6,769 nt of DNA from Gemmatimonadota bacterium (lineage in GTDB: Bacteria > Latescibacterota > UBA2968 > UBA8231): assembly GCA_009845645.1 (NCBI GenBank), contig VXZF01000734.1:1-6769 (forward strand), given 5' to 3'. Of the stretch, positions 1-5,941 are shown piece by piece; position 1 is the first letter of the stretch, and every line of letters starts with the position of its first letter. The position numbers and the translations under genes are program-made. The notes below the pieces were generated by a model. That model ran no database searches, had not been told where the DNA came from, and worked only from the letters and a program-made list of their open reading frames with translations.

Positions 1-816
1 GACATTGCCGCGTTGGCGTACACCCACAAAAGCAGTTGGGGCGAAGCGGACCTAGCGCCCATAATGGGCGAGGGCGGCGAGGTGGATTTCGACCCGGAAG
101 TAGATATGCGCGGTCCGGTGCCGCTGGGCGTGGCCGTCTCCGCAGACGCCGACACCAGCTTGGCACCCGAGGGACGGACGCGACTGGTGGTCATCGGCGA
201 TGCGGATTTTGCCTCCAATCAATACTTTGCCCAGCAGGCCAATGGCGAGCTATTCCTCGGCAGCGTTAGCTGGCTCACCGAAGACGAAGACCGCCTGACC
301 ATTGCCGACAAGCAACCCGCCTTTAACCCCATCAACCTGATCGGCAATCAGGGCGCGGTCATTCTCTGGGTCTCGGTGTTCATCGTGCCGTTTGCGGTCG
401 CTTTGTCGGGCATGGTCATGGTGCTCAGGCGCGGCTATCAGACCTATGCTGACGGCTTTGTGTCGTGGCTGGTGTACACCTTTTGGGGCAATGCGATGTT
501 CTTCTTCATCAGCGGCATCATTGCCACCAGCGAGGGGGCGATCTTTGAGGGCGAGGTCAAATTGATCGCAGCCTTGGCCTCGGCAGCCATTGGCTACGGC
601 CTCTATCGGCACGCAGCGTGGGCTTGGCAATCCGGCTTAGTGTTTGCGGTGCTGTGCGCTGGCGTGGTCGCGCTGACGATTTTCACCGGTGCCAGCCTTG
701 GTTTCTCGCTGATTCCCAACGAGACGGTCCAACTGATCTACGCCGCGGTCTTCGTGGTCAATACGGCCATTCTTGTGTGGATTAAAAAGGTCTTTGTACA
801 AGAGGAGCAAGCATGA
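1..816 (+). CDS. GldG-like ABC transporter auxiliary protein with extra membrane domain (5' partial)
   Basis: Only the C-terminal part (271 codons) is present; the frame is open to base 1, so the true start lies upstream and the TTG at 13 is not a credible start. The end of the extracytoplasmic domain shows the GldG hallmarks: a 'RLVVIGDADFASN' stretch at about window residues 61-73, then 'NGELFLGSVSWL' and 'DRLTIADK', followed by a membrane anchor at about 118-142 ending in 'LRRGY'. In the GldG family this auxiliary subunit works with a GldF-type permease and an ABC ATPase; it has been tied to gliding motility in Bacteroidota, but in most other bacteria its cargo is unknown. Usual members end shortly after the anchor helix and its basic cap. 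Here about 125-130 more residues follow, with four further hydrophobic helices (about 154-174, 187-202, 210-228, 240-260), an unrecognised membrane module. The stop overlaps the next start by 4 bases (ATGA), implying coupled translation with the DUF4340 gene. Confidence 0.85.
   Translation, partial: DIAALAYTHKSSWGEADLAPIMGEGGEVDFDPEVDMRGPVPLGVAVSADADTSLAPEGRTRLVVIGDADFASNQYFAQQANGELFLGSVSWLTEDEDRLTIADKQPAFNPINLIGNQGAVILWVSVFIVPFAVALSGMVMVLRRGYQTYADGFVSWLVYTFWGNAMFFFISGIIATSEGAIFEGEVKLIAALASAAIGYGLYRHAAWAWQSGLVFAVLCAGVVALTIFTGASLGFSLIPNETVQLIYAAVFVVNTAILVWIKKVFVQEEQA
801..807 (+). promoter_or_regulatory. Strong Shine-Dalgarno site for the DUF4340 gene
   Basis: AGAGGAG lies 5 bases before the ATG at 813, inside the end of the GldG-like gene. 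It is the best ribosome binding site in the window and supports the ATG at 813 as the start, in an ATGA stop/start overlap. Confidence 0.75.
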
Positions 817-2228
817 AATTCAAGACCAATGTCGCAATTGGCGCCGTCTTCGTGGTGCTGTTGGCCTTTGTCTATTTCTACGAGATCAAAGGCGGCGAGG
901 AGCGCCGCCAAGAAGCCGAAAAATCCAAGCAGCTATTCGCCTTCCAAGACGATGATGCACAGCGGCTCGAGCTGTTGCGCGGTGACGACGCCTTGGTGTT
1001 GGACAAGGGGACGAATGGCTGGAACTTGAACGCGCCCATGACCGACGGCGCGGATCAAGAGGCCGTAGAGCGCTACTTGCGCAATTTGCTCGAGTGCGAA
1101 CGAGAAAAGGTGGTCGTCGATAGCGCGGCTGCGAGCGCAGAAGAAGCCGCCCAATACGGGCTTGACGCGCCGCGACTCAAGGTGCGTCTGCAAACCGAGG
1201 ACGGTGCCGAGCAGGTGGTGGCTTTTGGAGCGGACAGCCCCACCGATCGCTTCACCTATGCCCAAATACAAGGCGACAATCCCGAGATCTTTGTGGTGCG
1301 CGCTTGGCGCTTCGACAACCTCGACAAGCGCGCTTTTGACCTGCGCGACCGCCGGGTGCTGGCCTTTGCCAAAGACGAGGTAATGCGAGTGCAGCGGTGG
1401 GGCGCGGGTGGCGCGGCTGTGCTGGCGCGGGCCGAGCCTGGCTGGCAAATGCGCGAGCCGGTAGCCGCCCGGGCCGCCGCCGACGCGGTGGACGGTCTGC
1501 TCGACAAAATCGACCAAGCCGAGATCGAGGCTTTTGTCGCCGAAGATCCAGATACCACCGCCTTGGCCAGCTATGGTTTGGAGGAGCGCGCGTCGCAGGT
1601 GGAGATCGCCCTACTCGTCGGCGAAGACCGGGCTGAGAAGCGCTTGGCCATTGGCGGCGCGGACGAACAGGGCCGTTGGTACGCGCGCGACGCCAGCCGG
1701 GCGCAAGTCTTCTTGGTCGATTCGACGCTGGTACAAGAGCTTACCAAAAGCATTTCCGACCTGCGCGATAAAAAACCCTTGCGCTTTGAGCGCGATCAGG
1801 TCGAGCGTATCGTCCTGACTCGAGGGACTGCGACCGCATTTGCGGCTGACAAGGACACGAGCGGTGTGTGGCACTTGTCCGAGCCTATGGGACGCGATGC
1901 CAAATCGTGGAAGCTCAACAGTCTCCTGAGCGACTTGGAGCAACTCGAAGTCGAGGATTTTGCCGAGGAATTGCCCACTGAGGCCGCACCTGCCTTCAGC
2001 ATTGAACTGCTAGGCGAAGGACAAGCCTTGCTGACCACTCGCTTCAGCGCAGCCGCTGGAACCTCGTACTTACAACAGGAAGGCGACGACGCGGTGTACG
2101 TCGTGAGTGGCGACGACTTCGCCGAGTTGGATCTGGATATAGACGACGTGGCGCAAGCGCCCAAAAAGCCGGCTGTACCCGCCGCCAGCAGCGAAGATCC
2201 CGACGACGGCGGCGCTGACAGTCCGTAA
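813..2228 (+). CDS. DUF4340 domain-containing membrane-anchored protein
   Basis: 471 residues. An N-terminal signal anchor (about residues 6-24, followed by 'YEIKGG' and a charged stretch) holds a large, hydrophilic, probably extracytoplasmic domain. DUF4340 proteins are typically encoded next to GldG-type ABC auxiliary proteins, as here; their biochemical role is not known. The sequence seems to repeat one module three times: about 45-185, 186-325 and 326-447. Each opens with a short strand pattern (LELLRG / VMRVQRWG / VERIVLTRG), then a W-x-[LM]-x-x-P motif (WNLNAP 70-75, WQMREP 211-216, WHLSEP 353-358), then a helix. The first two end with a 'YGL' segment, a substrate-like beta region and a DLRD motif (176-179; 316-319). 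The tail (448-471) is Pro/Ala/Asp-rich and probably disordered. The start at 813 is backed by an SD site at 801-807. The TAA overlaps the next ATG by one base. Family assignment is fairly sure; function is not. Confidence 0.85.
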   Translation: MKFKTNVAIGAVFVVLLAFVYFYEIKGGEERRQEAEKSKQLFAFQDDDAQRLELLRGDDALVLDKGTNGWNLNAPMTDGADQEAVERYLRNLLECEREKVVVDSAAASAEEAAQYGLDAPRLKVRLQTEDGAEQVVAFGADSPTDRFTYAQIQGDNPEIFVVRAWRFDNLDKRAFDLRDRRVLAFAKDEVMRVQRWGAGGAAVLARAEPGWQMREPVAARAAADAVDGLLDKIDQAEIEAFVAEDPDTTALASYGLEERASQVEIALLVGEDRAEKRLAIGGADEQGRWYARDASRAQVFLVDSTLVQELTKSISDLRDKKPLRFERDQVERIVLTRGTATAFAADKDTSGVWHLSEPMGRDAKSWKLNSLLSDLEQLEVEDFAEELPTEAAPAFSIELLGEGQALLTTRFSAAAGTSYLQQEGDDAVYVVSGDDFAELDLDIDDVAQAPKKPAVPAASSEDPDDGGADSP

Positions 2229-3160
2229 TGTATCTCGGCGGTCTGCTCGCCGCGCTCGTCGTTCTCGCTGAGGGGCTGCACGCCCAAGCTCCTCGGGTCG
2301 AGGCGACTCTGGACACAGCGGTTGCTCGGGTCGGCGATTCCATCCGCCTGACTTTGACGCTCCACCACGACGCCACCGCGCGTCCCGAGGCTCCGGACCT
2401 GCCCCAGATTCTCCGGGATTTTTCCCCCCGTTGCGCCGACTGGCACCAACGCGAGGTCGCGACTGGTGTTGAGCTAGCGCAAGAATGTGAACTGCGTCTC
2501 TACGAATTGGGGCTGCACGAGGTGCCGGCCGTGGCCGTGCCCTTTGTTACTACTGTGGGCGACACGCTCCTCCGCGAGACCCAACCCTTAGCCATAGAAG
2601 TCATCAGCGCCCGGAGCGAAGGGGAGGACCAACTGCGCGACATCAAACCGCCCGTACTCATCAGTGGGGGAGTGCCGTTGTGGGTGGTCGTCGCAATTGG
2701 ACTGATGGCGTTGGCGCTTTGCATACTCGGCGGCGTATGGCTCTGGCGTCGCCGCACCCGCACCCCAGAGCCTCCGCCTCCGCCCGAGCCGATAGACTAC
2801 GCGGCTGAATTCGCGCGCATTGCCGAGAGCGGCCTGTTGGAACGCGGCGAGTTCAAAACATACTACTCGCTGCTGTCGGAGAATCTGCGCCGCTTCTTGG
2901 AGGAGAGCTTGGCAGTTGAAGCGATGGAGCAGACTACGTCTGAGTTGGCGGACGCGCTGCAGGGGGCTGAAGTCGAAGGCGCGATTAGACAGCAGATCAT
3001 CGACTATTTGGCCGCGGCTGACTTGGTGAAGTTCGCCCGTTTTCATCCGGCGCTAGACGCGGCCCGGCGCGCTCCGGATGTCGGCCTAGCTATATTGCGC
3101 GCTATTGAGGAGGCGGTCGCAAGCCGCGCTGTTGAGGCCCATGCAGAACATCCGGTTTGA
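2228..3160 (+). CDS. BatD/DUF4381-like single-pass membrane protein of the Bat module
   Basis: 310 residues. A signal peptide (about 1-20, ending in an A-x-A-like 'LHAQA') is followed by one beta-sandwich-like extracytoplasmic domain (about 23-127), a linker with the 'LRDIKPP' motif (136-142), a transmembrane helix (about 150-173), a basic stop-transfer 'WRRRTR', a proline-rich hinge (180-188) and a helical cytoplasmic domain (about 190-300) with the 'GEFKTYYSLLSENLRRFLEE' pattern seen in DUF4381-like proteins and in BatD C-termini. The N-terminal domain opens like BatD ('VEATLDTAVARVGDSIRLTL'), so this looks like a short relative of the BatD encoded at 5938. Cys69 and Cys87 lie in the exported domain and could form a disulfide. 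The role is inferred from context: a coupling subunit between periplasmic and cytoplasmic parts of a Bat complex. The start is an ATG in TAATG without a clear SD, suggesting reinitiation after the DUF4340 gene. The 3' end overlaps the next gene by 20 bases. A name cannot be assigned with confidence. Confidence 0.75.
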   Translation: MYLGGLLAALVVLAEGLHAQAPRVEATLDTAVARVGDSIRLTLTLHHDATARPEAPDLPQILRDFSPRCADWHQREVATGVELAQECELRLYELGLHEVPAVAVPFVTTVGDTLLRETQPLAIEVISARSEGEDQLRDIKPPVLISGGVPLWVVVAIGLMALALCILGGVWLWRRRTRTPEPPPPPEPIDYAAEFARIAESGLLERGEFKTYYSLLSENLRRFLEESLAVEAMEQTTSELADALQGAEVEGAIRQQIIDYLAAADLVKFARFHPALDAARRAPDVGLAILRAIEEAVASRAVEAHAEHPV

Positions 3161-4145
3161 GAATCCCGAGTGGCTGTTGTTGCTGCTGTTGTTGCCCGTC
3201 TTGCTCTACAGCTATGTGCGCGCGCACCGGGGCCGCCGGAGCAGCGTGCAGTTTTCCGACCTCGGCGTGTTGCGCCGCGCCACAGCGTCGCTGTGGACCA
3301 AGCTCCGGCACGGCCTCCTAGTCTTGAAGCTACTTGGCTTGAGTTGCCTCATCGTAGCTATGGCCCGCCCGCAAGCCGGGCGCGAGGTGCGGGAAATATC
3401 GGGCGAGGGCATCGACATCATGCTGACCTTGGACATCTCGTCGAGTATGGAACTGAACGACCTAGACGAGGGCCAGAAGAGTCGCTTACAGGTGGCCAAG
3501 GAAGTGGTGGCCGACTTTATCGCTGGCCGCCACAGCGACCGCATCGGCATGGTAGTTTTTGCCGGTGAGAGCTTCACCCAGTGCCCGCTGACCCTCGACT
3601 ACCGAGTATTGTTGGAGTTTCTCCAAGGCGTGGAGATCGCCAGCGAGGAATGGGATGGCACGGCTATTGGTATGGCGCTGATCAACGCCTGCAACCGCCT
3701 GCGCGACTCGGATGCCGAGAGCAAGGTGATTATCCTGCTGACCGATGGCGTGAACAACGCCGGTGAAGTCGAGCCGTTGACTGCGGCTGAGGTAGCCGCG
3801 GCCGTGGGCATTCGAGTCTATACGATTGGTGTGGGCAGCGACGGGGAGATTCGCCGGCCCGTGCGCGGGGTGTTCGGCACCCGCTATCAGACCGTCCAGG
3901 TGGAGATCGACGAGGAGACTTTACAGGAGGTGGCCGCGCGCACCGGCGGCCAGTACTACCGGGCGACTAGCGAAGAGAAGCTAGAAGCCATCTACCGCGA
4001 AATCGGCGAGTTAGAGGCGACCGAGATCAAATCCGAAATCCACCTGAACTATTCGGAGCGATTCGCCTTTTTTCTTTACGTGGGCTTGGGCTTGCTGTTG
4101 GTAGAGATGCTATTGGTCCATACCCGTTTCCGGTCTCTGCCCTGA
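3141..4145 (+). CDS. batA: BatA-like VWA domain membrane protein
   Basis: 334 residues from the ATG at 3141. I chose this start because the protein then begins 'MQNIRFENPEWLLLL', the usual Bat VWA opening; the upstream in-frame TTG at 3105 would add 12 residues with four arginines inside the preceding gene. Two N-terminal helices (about 9-26 and 57-75) are followed by 'ARPQAG', a VWA domain (about 90-280) and a C-terminal helix (about 309-326). The MIDAS metal site is complete: DISSS (98-102), T174 in 'DGTAIG' and D202 in 'LLTDGVNNAG'. 'VFAGESFTQCPLT' (139-151) and the late 'DEETLQEVAARTGGQYYRA' region are typical of BatA. Members are thought to use metal-dependent VWA binding to assemble an envelope complex linked to oxidative or envelope stress survival; MoxR ATPases are their common partners. 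Only a weak GAGG precedes the start (3134-3137). The gene overlaps its upstream neighbour by 20 bases. The A versus B assignment rests on gene order and local motifs. Confidence 0.9.
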   Translation: MQNIRFENPEWLLLLLLLPVLLYSYVRAHRGRRSSVQFSDLGVLRRATASLWTKLRHGLLVLKLLGLSCLIVAMARPQAGREVREISGEGIDIMLTLDISSSMELNDLDEGQKSRLQVAKEVVADFIAGRHSDRIGMVVFAGESFTQCPLTLDYRVLLEFLQGVEIASEEWDGTAIGMALINACNRLRDSDAESKVIILLTDGVNNAGEVEPLTAAEVAAAVGIRVYTIGVGSDGEIRRPVRGVFGTRYQTVQVEIDEETLQEVAARTGGQYYRATSEEKLEAIYREIGELEATEIKSEIHLNYSERFAFFLYVGLGLLLVEMLLVHTRFRSLP

Positions 4146-4151
4146 GTTTCT

Positions 4152-5177
4152 ATGCGCTTTGCGAACTTGTACAATTTTTGGTTGCTGTTGCTGTTGCCCT
4201 TTTTGGCGGCCTTTTTTGCCTGGGCGCTCTGGACGCGCCGCCGTGCTTTGGCGCATTTTGCCCGCGGTCCACTGGCCGAGAAGCTGACCCGCAACCTGAG
4301 CCGGGGCCGCCAGGTGGTCAAGTGCGTCCTATTGGGGCTGGGGACTTTCTTTGCGATCCTCGCGCTGACCGGCCCCCAATTCGGCACCCAACTCGAAATG
4401 GCCGAGCGCAAGGGCGTAGATGTGATGATAGTGCTCGACGTGTCGCGCAGTATGCAGGCCGAGGACGTCAAGCCGAGCCGCTTGGCGCGGGCCAAATACC
4501 AAATTCGCGGCTTGTTGGATTTGCTCCGAGGCGATCGGGTTGGGTTGGTGGTTTTCGCAGGCCAGGCTTTTGTCCAATGTCCGCTGACGACCGACTACGG
4601 CGCGGTAGAGCTGTTTCTCGACGTGCTGGACGCTGGAGCCATACCTGTCCAAGGGACGGCCATTGGCGACGCGGTGCGGCTAGCCGTGCGATCGTTTGAG
4701 GAGGGCGAGGGCCAGCACAAGGCCATCGTGCTCTTTACCGACGGCGAGGATCACGTGGGGCAGCCGCTGGCAGCGGCGCAAGCGGCGGCTGCACAGGGCG
4801 TGCGCATCTTTGCCCTAGGGCTGGGGACGCCCGACGGCGAACTCATTCCCACCGAGGAGGAAGGTGGAGGCGTGAGCTTTCACAAAGACAAGCGCGGCCA
4901 ATACGTCAAAACCCGGCTCGACGAGAGTACCTTGCAGGACATGGCGCTGGAGACGGGGGGAGATTACTTTCGCACTACCTTGGGAGGAGCGGAATTGGAC
5001 GCCTTGTACGGTCAGATCGCCGAGATGGATCAGCGCGAAATCGGCTCTACCCGCCTCACCCGCTATCAGGAGCGATTCCAATGGCCCCTATTGTTGGCTC
5101 TTTGCTGTTTCTTGGCCGAGGCTTTCTTAGGCGATGCGCGGGTGCAGGCCCGCGAGTGGAAGGGGCGATTCGCCTGA
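4152..5177 (+). CDS. batB: BatB-like VWA domain membrane protein
   Basis: 341 residues. It has the same plan as its upstream neighbour: 'FANLYNFWLLLLLPFLAAFFAW' helix (about 8-26), a second helix (about 56-73) ending in 'ALTGPQFG', a VWA domain (about 88-275) and a C-terminal helix (about 311-326). The MIDAS motif is complete: DVSRS (96-100), T169 in 'QGTAIGD' and D197 in 'LFTDGEDH'. The DxSRSM with 'AEDVKPSRLARAK' and the later 'LGLGTPDGELIP', 'KDKRGQYVKTRLDESTLQDMA' and 'TGGDYFR' are characteristic of BatB. It probably works as a partner of the VWA protein encoded just before it and of the TPR protein after it; in some bacteria the VWA and TPR parts are one fused protein. The gap from the previous gene is only 6 bases (4146-4151) with no clear SD, so coupling is likely. 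The TGA overlaps the next ATG (TGATG). Confidence 0.9.
   Translation: MRFANLYNFWLLLLLPFLAAFFAWALWTRRRALAHFARGPLAEKLTRNLSRGRQVVKCVLLGLGTFFAILALTGPQFGTQLEMAERKGVDVMIVLDVSRSMQAEDVKPSRLARAKYQIRGLLDLLRGDRVGLVVFAGQAFVQCPLTTDYGAVELFLDVLDAGAIPVQGTAIGDAVRLAVRSFEEGEGQHKAIVLFTDGEDHVGQPLAAAQAAAAQGVRIFALGLGTPDGELIPTEEEGGGVSFHKDKRGQYVKTRLDESTLQDMALETGGDYFRTTLGGAELDALYGQIAEMDQREIGSTRLTRYQERFQWPLLLALCCFLAEAFLGDARVQAREWKGRFA
5158..5165 (+). promoter_or_regulatory. Shine-Dalgarno-like site deciding the start of the TPR gene
   Basis: The purine run GGAAGGGG lies 11 bases before the ATG at 5177. Spacing is on the long side, but it supports 5177, with its signal peptide, over the in-frame ATG at 5081 inside the VWA gene. 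Confidence 0.5.
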
Positions 5178-5941
5178 TGGGTACACTATGGGTCCTCTTA
5201 GGGATCTGGCTGGTCGTCTGCGGAGCGACTGTGGGCGATCCCGTGGCCAGCAAGAGCGCCGAGGCGCTGGAGCACTACCAGCGCGGCGAGTACGATCAGG
5301 CTCTACAGCTCTACCGCGATGCTCTGCTCGACCAGCCCGACGCGCCCGAGCTACATTTCAACGTCGGGGACGCGCTTTTTAAGCGCGGCGAGTACGATCA
5401 AGCCCTGCGCGAATTTGAGCGGGTGCTCAGTGCCGAAGAGCAGAAAATCCAGGCGCAGGCCCATTACAACATGGGCAATAGCTTCTTTCAGCAGCAGGCG
5501 TTTGAACAGGCCGTCGCCGCGTACAAGCAGGCGCTGGAGCTAGACGCTGACGACGAGGATGCCAAGGTGAACTTGGAGTTGGCGCTGGAGAAATTGCAGG
5601 AGCAGCAAGAACAGCAACAGCAGGATCAACAGGACGATTCAGAAGAGCAGGAACAACAAGATCAACAGCAACAGAATCAACAGAATCAGGAGGAACAGCA
5701 GGAGGATTCGCAGCAGAATCAACAGCAGCAACAGGAACAGCAGGACGATTCAGAGCAGAATCAACAGGATCAGCAACAACAAGGTGGACAGGATCAACAG
5801 CAGGAGGAGCAGCCCGCCGAGCAGCAGTCTATTAGTCCCGAGGAAGCTCAGCAGCTCATGGATGCCCTCAAGAACCGCGAGTTGGAAGCTCAGAAGCGCC
5901 GGTTCCGCGCTACTGGCAGGGCGCAGGATAGGGACTGGTGA
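5177..5941 (+). CDS. batC: BatC-like TPR protein with glutamine-rich tail
   Basis: 254 residues from the ATG at 5177. This start gives a clean signal peptide or anchor (about 2-19); the in-frame ATG at 5081 would put 32 arginine-containing residues in front of it and overlap the VWA gene by 97 bases. Cys15 is not in a proper lipobox (VVC), so a lipoprotein is unlikely. Three TPR units follow (about 24-57, 58-91, 95-128) with typical 'GEYDQAL..Y..AL' and 'HYNMGNSFFQQQAFEQAVAAYKQAL' patterns. Residues 141-217 are a low-complexity linker, 44 of 77 being Gln by my count, the rest mainly Glu, Asp and Asn. A conserved-looking tail follows: 'SPEEAQQLMDALKNRELEAQ' (220-239), a basic run and a terminal 'DRDW', which resembles the K-D-W end of Bat TPR proteins. 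TPRs suggest a scaffold that holds the two VWA proteins and BatD together. Translation is coupled on both sides: TGATG upstream, GTGA downstream. Confidence 0.88.
   Translation: MGTLWVLLGIWLVVCGATVGDPVASKSAEALEHYQRGEYDQALQLYRDALLDQPDAPELHFNVGDALFKRGEYDQALREFERVLSAEEQKIQAQAHYNMGNSFFQQQAFEQAVAAYKQALELDADDEDAKVNLELALEKLQEQQEQQQQDQQDDSEEQEQQDQQQQNQQNQEEQQEDSQQNQQQQQEQQDDSEQNQQDQQQQGGQDQQQEEQPAEQQSISPEEAQQLMDALKNRELEAQKRRFRATGRAQDRDW
5597..5827 (+). repeat. CAG/CAA-rich imperfect repeat encoding a Gln/Glu/Asp/Asn linker
   Basis: In-frame low-complexity DNA made mostly of CAG, CAA, GAG, GAT and AAT codons, locally richer in A and poorer in C than its surroundings. A [DE]-D-S block recurs at 5633-5641, 5702-5710 and 5744-5752. 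The 12-base unit CAGGACGATTCA occurs exactly at 5630 and 5741 (111 bases, 37 codons, apart), with a variant CAGGAGGATTCG at 5699. The mixture of CAG and CAA breaks up pure triplet runs. It looks like a minisatellite-like expansion within the TPR gene. Confidence 0.8.
5930..5934 (+). promoter_or_regulatory. Possible Shine-Dalgarno site for batD
   Basis: AGGGA lies 3 bases before the GTG at 5938 and 9 bases before a second in-frame GTG at 5944. Spacing favours 5944; the GTGA overlap pattern favours 5938. The two differ by only two residues. Confidence 0.4.

Noticed and set aside
933..1517. Long minus-strand open frame (194 codons) opposite the DUF4340 gene
   Set aside because: GC-rich antisense shadow of a well-supported coding gene; low-complexity, Ala/Arg/His-rich product without a family signature and no gene-like context.
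1796..2449. Minus-strand open frame (217 codons) crossing the DUF4340/BatD-like junction
   Set aside because: Ser/Ala/Arg-rich translation with no recognisable domain; it spans two strongly supported plus-strand genes.
3105..3140. Upstream TTG start for the BatA-like gene, preceding the ATG at 3141
   Set aside because: It would add an arginine-rich 12-residue leader before the standard 'MQNIRFENPEW' opening; no well-spaced SD supports it.
3170..3210. TTG/CTG-rich repeat-like runs at the start of both VWA genes (also about 4180-4200)
   Set aside because: They simply encode the leucine-rich first membrane helix of each protein; not a dispersed DNA repeat.
4146..4151. Possible internal promoter or terminator between the two VWA genes
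   Set aside because: The gap is only 6 bases and I found no convincing -35/-10 pair or hairpin plus T-run around it; continuous operon is the simpler reading.
5081..5176. In-frame upstream ATG for the TPR gene
   Set aside because: It would overlap the VWA gene by 97 bases and bury the signal peptide behind 32 residues; the TGATG junction at 5175-5179 fits the operon pattern better.
5177..5236. Lipoprotein signal on the TPR protein (Cys15)
   Set aside because: The residues before the cysteine (LVV) do not fit the lipobox, which needs a small residue at -1; ordinary signal peptide or anchor is more likely.
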